A stretch of DNA of 64,000 nt from assembly GCF_034006335.1 (NCBI RefSeq), contig NZ_JAWDIQ010000001.1; one strand, given 5' to 3'. The notes beneath the pieces were generated by a model. The model saw only the letters and a list, made by a program, of their open reading frames with translations, was not told the origin of the DNA and searched no databases. The stretch comes from Paracerasibacillus soli. Lineage in GTDB: Bacteria > Bacillota > Bacilli > Bacillales > Amphibacillaceae. The translations under genes were made by a program, and so were the position numbers. Positions 20,501 through 28,119 of the stretch are shown one piece after another; the first letter of the stretch is position 1; every line of letters starts with the position of its first letter.

Positions 20501-20674
20501 TAATTGGATGCCAGCCGATTCAAGCCTCAAACCTTCAAGAAAATGCTTAACATTGAAGTAAAACCATCAAATGGGAAGGAGCTTTATACATTGCTTGGTT
20601 TCAAAGATGAAATGTATATTACGCTCACTTATGGTCTGCATACCTTGAATGAGGAGGTAAAGGAAGTTGCATAA
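17517..20674 (+). pseudogene. Primase-helicase replication protein (two frameshifts)
   Basis: A plasmid or phage-type replication protein of about 1050 residues once repaired. The N-terminal 200 residues show archaeo-eukaryotic primase-like motifs: FEFDIDDI (DxD), RYHVYERVIPL (sxH) and ISFDSSQ (hD). A helicase follows, with Walker A FVGDTGIGKSKFIL, DECH box MILDECHML, HMTATPESL and the arginine motif VQMSNRFRIS. The frame breaks near 19813-19820 (GGGGCGGG) and resumes as DDSVVGDLDEIERNCGLYSN. It breaks again near 20494-20500 (A-run) and resumes as DASRFKPQTFKKMLNIEV to the TAA at 20672-20674. The position opposite parMR argues that this is the Rep of a plasmid backbone. The exact Rep family is not named. 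Confidence 0.7.
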
Positions 20675-20689
20675 TAGCAGCTTCCTTTT
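20660..20689 (+). terminator. Terminator of the rep operon
   Basis: AAGGAAGTTGC pairs with GCAGCTTCCTT across the rep stop codon, followed by TT. Confidence 0.75.
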
Positions 20690-20750
20690 CTAATGACTTA
20701 TTTATCATATCTCGGCAAAAGGAGTTTTATTACTTTTTTGTGATAATTAT

Positions 20751-20776
20751 AAAAAGGACCAAGAAGGCCCTTTTTG
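20751..20776 (-). terminator. Terminator between the convergent rep and par operons
   Basis: AAAAAGG (20751-20757) pairs with CCTTTTT (20769-20775). The A- and T-runs on both sides allow action on either strand; it sits 12 bases beyond the parR stop. Confidence 0.6.
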
Positions 20777-20787
20777 TTTGAAAAACT

Positions 20788-21066
20788 TTAGAAGAGGTCC
20801 ATGATAATATCCTTGTCTGCTTCATCAATAAAATCAGTAACCTTCTTAGCTGCTATTTCTTTCATAGTGTATCCATCTTCCTTTAGTTTTTTGATGACAT
20901 ACTCATATATCTGTTCCAATTCAAGGTTTTCCCTATTTTTCATGTCCTTCCGAACCAATTCCCGAATGTAGGCACTCAAGCCATTTTGCTTTCTCTTTTC
21001 CTTAACAAAATGGATTAATTCTAAGTCTTTTGAGGGAATGCTAATGGTATACCTGACATTAGGCAT
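20788..21066 (-). CDS. parR: ParR-like partition adaptor (ribbon-helix-helix)
   Basis: 92 residues from the ATG at 21064-21066, with GAGG six bases upstream on the minus strand. The start PNVRYTISIPSKDLELIHFV followed by LSAYIRELVRKDM fits a ribbon-helix-helix DNA-binding domain, as in ParR adaptors that bind the centromere and cap the ParM filament. The acidic tail DEADKDIIMDLF would fit the ParM contact. In the sequence as given parM runs into parR in the same frame without a stop; the separate ribosome binding site argues for two genes. Confidence 0.65.
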   Translation of the reverse strand: MPNVRYTISIPSKDLELIHFVKEKRKQNGLSAYIRELVRKDMKNRENLELEQIYEYVIKKLKEDGYTMKEIAAKKVTDFIDEADKDIIMDLF

Positions 21067-22028
21067 ATTTAACCTCAGAATTTTGAGGAACGAGAGACAA
21101 TTGCTGTACTGAGGATTTTCCATGATAAGAGCGTGGGGGAATTCTTGCTTGACATACCTTCTAAGTGTCATTGCTCCACCGCCAACAAAGTGGATGTCGC
21201 TCATGTTGAACGTATATTGCCGACTTTGAGCGAACTGTACTATTTGTTGCAAGTGATCGTATTTTAATTCCTCGATCAACACTTTACTTTCTTCGAAAAC
21301 CTTCCCTCTATTTGCAAAGTACCCACTTCGAAGAACCTGTTCTAAATCATCGGAAGAGACGGATAGGCCATATCGTTCATTGATTACTTTTCCAATCTTT
21401 CCTTTCAATACATTCATTCCTAAATCACTTACCACCATGGTATTGATTAAGGGATTGATGCCTGAAAATTGACAAAAAGTACAATTGAGCCCCCCTACGT
21501 CATCACTATTGAACTTTTGTTACGAAATTCATCTGATTGGGCATAAATTTCTCCCATACCTTCAAATGCTAGAGTCACATCTCGTAATTGAAATGAGGTT
21601 GCTTTTCCGTTAACAATCAAATGGTTTGTTCGATTTTGATTTTCAATCGCTTCTTTGTACTTCTCTTTTTGAATGGAATCCTTGTAAATGGAAATAGGCA
21701 CATTGATGGCTAACCGAATGTCAATATCTGGAGGAGTCTTCGCCTTTTGAAGTAGCTGAGCGATGGCAGTATATATGGAGAGTTGATGGAGGAGTGAAGT
21801 TTTGCTCAGTGAAAAGTTCGAATGGTCTTCACTTACCATGTCGCCTAGTAGATATTCATTACCGTGATAGTGAATGTGAAAAGAGCCTTTTGAAATATCT
21901 ACACCTAGTCTTTCTGCATGTTGCATTTTGGTACGAAAATTTGTCATATAGGTACTACCCTTGTATTTGGCGATACCTTTACTTTGATATTTGCCACAGT
22001 CCACGGCAATCAGTATTGTTTCTTTCAT
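21067..22028 (-). pseudogene. parM: ParM/Alp-type actin-like plasmid segregation protein (one frameshift)
   Basis: Starts MKETILIAVDCGKYQSKGIA at 22028, with the actin-family phosphate-1 motif DCGKYQSKG. RLAINVPISIY and LIVNGKATSFQLRDVTLAFE GMGEIYA follow, as in ParM-like proteins. One T is missing near 21501-21506; restoring it gives SSIVIDVGGLNCTFC, the phosphate-2 motif DVGG. The adenosine-loop motif IHFVGGGAMTLRRYV and the ending ENPQYSN are intact. About 320 residues. ParM polymerises with ATP and pushes plasmid copies apart through ParR. The end near 21067 overlaps parR and is uncertain. Confidence 0.75.
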
Positions 22029-22057
22029 CTAAACCACTTCCTTTTCTTTTAATAGAT

Positions 22058-22078
22058 TTAACAACTTATACTATGTTG
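22058..22078 (-). promoter_or_regulatory. Inverted repeat upstream of parM
   Basis: AACAAC and GTTGTT are separated by 9 bases and lie 30-50 bases before the parM start. This is a candidate operator or part of the parC centromere; no longer array of direct repeats is visible. Confidence 0.35.
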
Positions 22079-22113
22079 TTCTTTCATAAATATAAGAGAA
22101 AATCATATAAATG

Positions 22114-22125
22114 ATGTTCGAGCAA
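22114..22125 (-). promoter_or_regulatory. 12-bp motif shared by the rep and par promoter regions (copy 2)
   Basis: ATGTTCGAGCAA on the plus strand is the reverse complement of 17221-17232. It lies about 90 bases upstream of the parM start, in the same orientation relative to the gene as copy 1. Confidence 0.5.
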
Positions 22126-22217
22126 ATATGATATTTTCATAAGTTTCATATTACTTAATTGTTAGAGGTACGAATAAAAAGGTGGGATATAGCGGTCTAG
22201 TCTATACAACTGAAAAT

Positions 22218-22335
22218 CAGGATTACCGAATCATATACCTATATAAGATATGTCTTAAAATAGCTGTTGGCAATCTAAATGAAAATGCTCTATGTACGGA
22301 AAAATGCCATAGAAGAGATAAAAAAGGCACCACTC
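22218..22335 (+). repeat. 36-bp repeat, copy 3, with extended similarity
   Basis: The 36-base core (22218-22253) is identical to copies 1 and 2; the following ~80 bases match copy 2 with scattered differences. See 11532-11648. Confidence 0.85.
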
Positions 22336-22912
22336 TTGACATTGAGCCTCTGTGAGCATGAATATACCGCCGAATATCCAGCAGCTGGTAACCATCATAC
22401 CCAAATCTCCATATAAAGTTGTAGAGAGGTAGGATAACAAAATGTACATAACTATCACTTTTGTACATGCTTAAACAATCATTTATAGCATCGGTTAATT
22501 ACACGTGTGAAATTTCAAAGCAAATCCAAATGTGGCCTACTAAGTCACTTTTAATTCGGTTGATTATATACATTAAAGTCATAGGACGAACGAAAGTGTA
22601 ATGGGGGGGGAGGAAATAACGTGATTAACTTAAAACAATAACCAGCTACGTGAGAAATAAAGTGATATTAATAAAATATCTGGATGCTAAACTGGTTAAT
22701 GTATAAAAATAACAAACACCATCGCTATTTCTTTTTATTAGGAACTTATAGAATAGGATTACTAAGATATGATTACGCTTCGGTAAATAGGTAGAACGTA
22801 GTCGAACATAGAAAACAGGTTAATAATGATTTTTAGTAATATAATATAATTATAGATTGAAAGAAGGAATAGGGACAAGAGTCAACGGGATCTACAACAG
22901 GATACGAACTAA

Positions 22913-23090
22913 GAAAGGCAATTGGTTCGTTTATCATTACGGTGGACCAATGACTGAAATGGCAGTTTCTGATGGTATGAATTCATAGTCTGGCAGCGAA
23001 GATTTTAAACCAGTTAACGTGAATGAAGTCTATGATTTTTTGGAGAGATACAATGGTTACAAAGCTATTGAAAAGTATTTTCCAAATTAA
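22913..23090 (+). pseudogene. Remnant of an unidentified gene with an internal stop
   Basis: One frame reads RTKKGNWFVYHYGGPMTEMA, VSDGMNS, stop (TAG near 22987), SGSEDFKPVNVNEVYDFLER and YNGYKAIEKYFPN, then TAA at 23088-23090. It looks like the end of a protein gene, but I cannot name it. Confidence 0.35.
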
Positions 23091-23259
23091 ATTCAAGATG
23101 CTTAATTAACGTGGCAACGTATCTGATTCAAAGAAATTTTATGAAGCCCCCACTGCATTACTTGAGTATTGCTGCAAATTAACCCTCGAAGTTTTCATTA
23201 GGTTACACTAATTACTTTTCCAGAAATCAATCAATTAATTCACTGAAAATGAAGGTGAA

Positions 23260-23305
23260 GGGGATAAAGAGAACTTATCTTAATAAGTTAAGGATCTTTA
23301 TCTCC
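23260..23305 (+). terminator. Hairpin upstream of the four-helix-bundle gene
   Basis: GGGGATAAAGA (23260-23270) pairs with TCTTTATCTCC (23295-23305), 34 bases before the next start codon. There is no T-run, so it may be a leader structure rather than a terminator. Confidence 0.45.
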
Positions 23306-23339
23306 TAGCAATTGAAAATCATTAAGGAGATGGTATAAA

Positions 23340-24407
23340 ATGAATGAAACAGTCGAACAAATACAAGATTGGTACAGAAATGAAAGAGAATTGTCTAATT
23401 ACAGCATTATAGACGTTGAAGATAAGTTAAAGTACCTCGCAGAAAAAGGACTAATTTGGATTCTAAAAGACATGAAAGATATTAACGAATTAGAGAAGAT
23501 TGTCATTGATTCCTTTTTGAATAAGTATAGAGCAAATCAGGTTTACGATAATCTCAATGACTTCCGCAACTTACAGCCTTCAAATAAAGCGTCCACAAAA
23601 AAACCCCCTCTATTGTCCCCAAAACCCACATCCCAACAAAAAACAATGAAGAAAACCCTTAAAATAAGAGATGTAAAGAAGTTTGACGGTTATTTAAAAG
23701 CAAAAGAGCTAGAAGAAAAGATAATAGAAATTTGCAAGACCTTTCCTTCGTACGATGGAAATATTATTGATCAGATTGGAAGAAGTGCAGAATCAATTAA
23801 AAAAAGAATAGCAATGGGTGAACAAATCTATATTGGCGAGAAGTTTTATCAATATTCGATTGCAATAGGGTCTGCAAAGGAGACATCCTCATGGTTGCAA
23901 ATTTCATTAGGTCAAGGGTATATATCACAAGAACAATATGATGAATTAGATAACCAGGTTACTCAAATAGTGGCTATTTTAACAAAAACCCTGGTTAACA
24001 TTAAAGATAAAGAAGGTAAAGGAATGGATTTGCCAAGTCCTTATACTCCCAAAGTAAAAGGCTTTGATGCCTATGAGCAAGCCTTGCTTTTAGTGGAGAA
24101 GGTCTATGGGATGACAAGAAGACGTGAATTTTGGGGAGAAAAGGGCTTACAAAAAGAAATGATAAAATATGCAACATCTTGTGTAGCTAACATTTCTGAA
24201 TCACATCAACTTTACGTTCTGGTAAAGTTTCGATTCTTCAATGATGCCTTACAAGCGTTGGATGGTCTTGATAGTATGTTACACATGTCCGTGAACAAAC
24301 AGATTGTAACAGGAGAGGGCATAGCGGATATTAGGAAGCTGCGGGAATCAATTAGAAATATCCTCATGAAGAGACTTGGTAACATAAGTAAAGAAAAGGA
24401 TAGTTGA
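23340..24407 (+). CDS. Protein with two tandem four-helix-bundle domains
   Basis: 355 residues; the ATG at 23340 follows TTAAGGAGATGG. After a ~120-residue N-terminal part with a Lys/Pro-rich linker (STKKPPLLSPKPTSQQKTMK), residues 123-215 (ELEEKIIEICKTFPSYD, DQIGRSAESIKKRIAMGEQ, FYQYSIAIGSAKETSSWLQI) match the four-helix-bundle family found with 23S rRNA intervening sequences and related to Avd of diversity-generating retroelements. Residues 236-350 (YEQALLLVEKVYGMTRRREF, ISESHQLY, RFFNDALQALDGLDSML) look like a second, more diverged copy. No reverse transcriptase or variable repeat is seen in the window, so a retroelement role is not supported. The function is unknown. Confidence 0.6.
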   Translation: MNETVEQIQDWYRNERELSNYSIIDVEDKLKYLAEKGLIWILKDMKDINELEKIVIDSFLNKYRANQVYDNLNDFRNLQPSNKASTKKPPLLSPKPTSQQKTMKKTLKIRDVKKFDGYLKAKELEEKIIEICKTFPSYDGNIIDQIGRSAESIKKRIAMGEQIYIGEKFYQYSIAIGSAKETSSWLQISLGQGYISQEQYDELDNQVTQIVAILTKTLVNIKDKEGKGMDLPSPYTPKVKGFDAYEQALLLVEKVYGMTRRREFWGEKGLQKEMIKYATSCVANISESHQLYVLVKFRFFNDALQALDGLDSMLHMSVNKQIVTGEGIADIRKLRESIRNILMKRLGNISKEKDS

Positions 24408-25049
24408 AGTATGGAGGGATAAGGTGAATAAATCTTACCGTATCCCTCTGATGTTTTATTAGCAGTACAGTTAAAGGAAAGAATTCATTTCTCATTTAAC
24501 AAAATAATTAAATGAGGAATTGAATGGGGATTTCTCTTTTACTCAAAAAAGAGTGAAAATGAGTGTCGTAGAACTATAGGTAGTTAATTGGCCATGCTAA
24601 TCCAGAGAGAAAATCTACTATCCTTTGTTTTAATTTGATGTTAATTTTTGAACATTGAATGTAATTCCTTTTTTTAGCACTTCCGTAAGCTCTAAGGAAT
24701 TCCCTGGTTTTGAATTTAATTCTTTCTTTTTTACTGGAGTTGAAGGTTTTCTCTATCAGCACTCAAATATCGTTTTTGATTAACGAGTAACGTAACGGAT
24801 CCTTACAATGTTGTTAAGGCAGTTTAAGACTTAGTAAACTAACTAGAAACAACACTAAAAAAGTTATGTATATAGTTTTCTTGTTCCTATTCCATAACAT
24901 GGGGGGGTAAGCCAGCGTTCATTGCTATTAAAAATATAGAACTATCTTCATAACTAACAATTATGTGTAGGGATTATTTTTACAGTCCATTTCTTGTCAT
25001 ATTGATGGGAATTCACTATAATTGTGTTATAGTAATACTTACAAATTAC
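24408..25049. other. Gene-free stretch
   Basis: No convincing gene. A 62-codon minus-strand frame (24574-24762) is Lys-rich but has no ribosome binding site or known motif. It ends at the nested hairpin before the AraC-like gene. Confidence 0.45.
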
Positions 25050-25131
25050 AAATGTCATTGACTTAAAAAAGTAACCGAGGCGTAAAAAAAAATCCCCGGC
25101 TTCCTTTGAATATAGTCAATGGCATTTTTTT
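25050..25131 (+). terminator. Nested hairpin terminator or leader before the AraC-like gene
   Basis: Outer stem: AAATGTCATTGACT (25050-25063) pairs with AGTCAATGGCATTT (25114-25127), 14 bp with one G-U pair, followed by a T-run. The ~50-base loop holds an inner GC stem (CCGAGG / CCCCGG) around an A-run. The start codon at 25159 lies about 28 bases after the T-run. A structure of the same design occurs at 26223-26302, before the recombinase gene. Confidence 0.65.
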
Positions 25132-25158
25132 GTTGGGGATTTCTCAGGAGGATTTTTT

Positions 25159-26158
25159 ATGAACGACAAAATCAATATAGTAGTCGAATACATTGATGAG
25201 CATTATCGAGATGATATAAACTGTGAAAAAATTGAAGGGCTAACAGCAGGGTCTATCAAAACTTTTGAGGAAGTGTTCCAAGAAAAGTCTGGCATAAGGT
25301 TTAAGGATTATAAACTCCGTAGGCAGTTGACCTTAATTAAAGAGGAAATAATGAAATTAAATCTATCATTAGATGATGCGGATGTCACGCCTTTTGAAAA
25401 CCAGTTGATTTACTCCTTTTACTTCCAGCGTGAATTTGCTATTTCCTTAGAGGCTGCGATGAGCATAAGTATCTTTCCCTTCAGCCAAAGTATAAATCAC
25501 CAGAATGGGAAAAAAATGATAGTGTAATTTTTAAGTTACTAAAAAAATATAAACCGAATGATGCACTTAGGTTCTTACTATCTTTACCACCTTGTTATTT
25601 GAATGCGTCAGATCAACTTGGTTTTTATGCCAAGGGTGTACCTAGATTGGGATATGAAAGATCTTATCCTATCTTTCCGGATTTAGATGATCCAATTTCG
25701 AGATTGAAAAACCTCTACACTTTAGAAAACGACATTTTAATTAAAGATTCGAAAAACCGCTCAATTAGATATGCAATTGTCAATAGGCACCTGATTTATA
25801 AATTGATCCTGGAGCACGAAGCTAAAATAGAGTACTCACTATCAGAATTGAAAACCATATTGTCATTTTTACCTTATAGGAATGTAAACTTTCAATTTAA
25901 CAAGGAGCGACCAGTGGTTAAAGAAAGTATACTTAATGCTTTACATAATCATAATTTTGACGAAGACCAATGCGAGAGCCTTGGATCTTCTGGTAAGGAT
26001 AGGCGTGGACTACAGTAAGCCAATAAATGAAAGGAAAGAAGGACAGGAAGGGTTATCCAACTGACTATTTTTTTGAGAGCCTGGAAATGGAAAAACTTAT
26101 AAATGAGATAAATGAATTGCTGATACAAGGCTTAGTGTATTTGAATGGTATTGAATAG
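25159..26158 (+). pseudogene. AraC-like protein, several frameshifts
   Basis: The ATG at 25159 follows CAGGAGGA. The N-terminal ~95 residues follow the AraC helix-turn-helix pattern: INIVVEYIDEHYRDDINCEK, then FEEVFQEKSGIRFKDYKLRRQ. Further parts appear in other frames: PKYKSPEWEKNDSVIFKLLK and YKPNDALRFLLSLPPCYLNA (shift near 25470); DQLGFYAKGVPRLGYERSYP; RALDLLVRIGVDYSKPI (shift near 25985); YPTDYFFESLEMEKLINEIN to a TAG at 26156-26158. About 330 residues if repaired. The long C-terminal part is not recognised. Its position just before the recombinase and tns genes suggests a link with the element (inference). Confidence 0.5.
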
Positions 26159-26222
26159 GGTTTAGTTAGTACTTTTGAGATATAGTGGTCAGTAACAATA
26201 ATAGTGAATAAATAATTGAAGA

Positions 26223-26302
26223 ACAAAGGTGTTACAGCTTTTGGGGAATTCTGTCTTAAAAAAAAGATAGGATTTTGCCCCCGGGTAGTAACACCTTTTT
26301 GT
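26223..26302 (+). terminator. Nested hairpin terminator or leader before the tyrosine recombinase gene
   Basis: Outer stem: ACAAAGGTGTTAC (26223-26235) pairs with GTAACACCTTTTTGT (26288-26302, two extra T). Inside, GGGG...CTGTCTT pairs with AAGATAG...CCCC around an A-run. The 3' arm ends in a T-run, and the GTG start lies 28 bases further, with AGGAGGG between. This suggests premature termination controlling the recombinase. Confidence 0.7.
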
Positions 26303-26329
26303 GAATCTAAAAATAGGAGGGAATTAGAA

Positions 26330-27217
26330 GTGTTATTGAATTTTATTCAACAATTGCAAAGAGAAGGCAAGAGTTCACACACAATTCTAGCATATAGAAG
26401 TGATATTAAGCAGTTTCAGGAATGGTTAGAAGATACGGTTGGATATAAAACTGAAATAATAACTGAAACAGATCTACGTGAGTATCGTCAGTATTTGAAT
26501 TTAAACAGAAAACTAAAAGTAACCAGTATAAATAGGAAATTAAAGGGTATTGTTCGCTTTCAACATTATTTATTTGAAAATAATGTTTGTAAGGAAGGGA
26601 TAGAACTGCGAAATGTTCTTCAGAAAAATAATATTGAATTGGATTATGAAGTTAATGTTGTTGAAAAACAGGAGCAGTACCGGTTAAAACGGACTATTGA
26701 AGCTACTGGAAACAAAAGGGATATATTAATATATTATTTTCTTTTTGGAACAGGGGTAAGATGCAACGAGCTGGTTTCGGTTGAAATTGACGATATTCAT
26801 CTAACTGGGCGTAATGGAAAAAGTAATTATAGTTATGTATTAATACGAAGTGGTAAGGGAGATAAGTTACGAAAGGTTAATTTGAATGCAAGTGTTGTTT
26901 CCGCTATTAAAGATTATTTTGAGGTAAGGCCAGATGTATCATCAAAAAAGCTATTCCAAGGTCAACGGGGAAGTTTAACAAGGCTTGCTATTAATAAAGT
27001 ATTGGAAAAATACAGCAAGAAAGCCCAACTAGAATATGTCGTAACCCCACATATGGCCCGTCATACATTTTGTACAAATTTATTAAAAGATGGAAAAGTG
27101 GATCCGAAAACGTTGGCCATATTAACCGGTCATAGTTCCGTTGATACACTTTACCGTTTTTATATCAATAGTAGTGCTGAAGACAAACAAAATGCAGTAG
27201 ATGGTTTGTATCTTTAG
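26330..27217 (+). CDS. Tyrosine recombinase (XerC/D-like) upstream of the tns genes
   Basis: 295 residues from the GTG at 26330, after AGGAGGG. The frame is open further upstream, but that part overlaps the hairpin. An N-terminal SAM-like core-binding domain (SSHTILAYRSDIKQFQEWL, TSINRKLKGIVRFQHYLF) is followed by the catalytic domain: Arg in FGTGVRCNELVSVEIDD, Lys in SGKGDKLRKV, HxxR in TPHMARHTFCTNLLKDG, His in LAILTGHSSVDTLYRFY and a Tyr in the last part. All catalytic residues appear present. It lies 100 bases before tnsA, same strand. It could be a cointegrate resolvase of the Tn7-like element (inference; see findings) or a separate integrase. Confidence 0.85.
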   Translation: MLLNFIQQLQREGKSSHTILAYRSDIKQFQEWLEDTVGYKTEIITETDLREYRQYLNLNRKLKVTSINRKLKGIVRFQHYLFENNVCKEGIELRNVLQKNNIELDYEVNVVEKQEQYRLKRTIEATGNKRDILIYYFLFGTGVRCNELVSVEIDDIHLTGRNGKSNYSYVLIRSGKGDKLRKVNLNASVVSAIKDYFEVRPDVSSKKLFQGQRGSLTRLAINKVLEKYSKKAQLEYVVTPHMARHTFCTNLLKDGKVDPKTLAILTGHSSVDTLYRFYINSSAEDKQNAVDGLYL

Positions 27218-27317
27218 GGAGTAGATTTATTAAAATGAATAAAGATTTTTTTTATTTTAATAATGAGTGTTTAAACAAATAATTAAAAATTAAAGATTAA
27301 AAAGGGAGTAATCAACA

Positions 27318-28119
27318 ATGGCTAACGGCAAATGGAGCAAGGCAAAGTTAGAAAGATATTTAAAAGAAGGAAGAGGTCAGGGAATTGGATCAAAATACAA
27401 GGGATGGATCAACACATATGAATTCTCTTCCCGTGGTCGTGCAACGAGATTATTTGGAATAAAAACTAATAGAATTCACCAACTTCATTCGGATAATCAG
27501 TATAGGGCTTTCTTAATCTTTGAATTTAATTCCAAAGTAACGGATATTCGAGAATCATTTCCCCTACTCGATATTCAAGAAGTAATTGATAATAAGGATG
27601 ATTTACGTTTTGATAAATTTACCGACAAAGAAACAAAGGAACCTTACGTTTTTACGACAAATTTCCTTTTAACTGTAAATCAGCCCGACGGAAGTGAAGA
27701 GTACCTAGCTAGAAGTATTAAAAATACATCGGAATTAAATCGTAAAATTACGTTTGAAAAGTTAGAAATAGAAAGAAGATACTGGATGGCCAAGGGGATA
27801 GATTGGAAGATTTTGACGAATAAACAATTGCCAAGGCAACTTGCTAAAAATATCGAGTGGGTGCGGGAGACATTGCTAGAAAGTAAAGATGATGTAGATA
27901 AAGAGAAGCAGTCACTATCCTTATATAGGGTAATTTTGGAGAACGATGAATTGCCTGTAAAACAGGTGCTTCAGTTATTTGAAAATATAGAGGGATTACA
28001 AAGGGGAACGGGATTGTATTTATTTAGATACCTCATTGCAAAAAAGGATATTCAGGTTGATATGACACGAATCATTGATCTTAATTCTAGCATGATAGAT
28101 TTAACGGGAGGAATCGTGA
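27318..28119 (+). CDS. tnsA: TnsA-like endonuclease subunit with two altered catalytic residues
   Basis: Starts MANGKWSKAKLERYLKEGRG after AAAGGGAGTAATCAAC. About 267 residues (Tn7 TnsA has 273). Conserved landmarks are GRGQGIGSKYKGW, VTDIRESFPLL, TFEKLEIERRYW and KNIEWV. In Tn7 TnsA the active site is Glu63, Asp114 and Lys132. The aligned positions here are Gln61 (CAG, 27498-27500, in SDNQYRAF), Asn115 (AAT, 27660-27662, in VFTTNFLL) and Lys135 (SIKNTSEL). TnsA normally cuts the 5' ends of the transposon; this copy looks catalytically dead. No stop separates it from tnsB in this frame; a TGATG overlap at 28117-28121 preceded by GGGAGG marks the likely gene border, with an indel upstream. Confidence 0.85.

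Larger units (their letters stand above)
22126..23339. other. Gene-poor stretch with remnants
   Basis: Contains repeat copy 3 (22218-22335), a run of eight G before GGAAATAACGTG near 22605 that opens only a 6-codon frame, the remnant at 22913-23090 and the hairpin at 23260-23305. Nothing else is recognised. Confidence 0.5.

Noticed and set aside
22223..22468. Minus-strand frames over repeat copy 3
   Set aside because: Two overlapping frames without ribosome binding sites over a repeat; not supported.
23340..24407. Diversity-generating retroelement (Avd plus reverse transcriptase)
   Set aside because: The four-helix-bundle gene is Avd-like, but no reverse transcriptase, template or variable repeat is present in the window.
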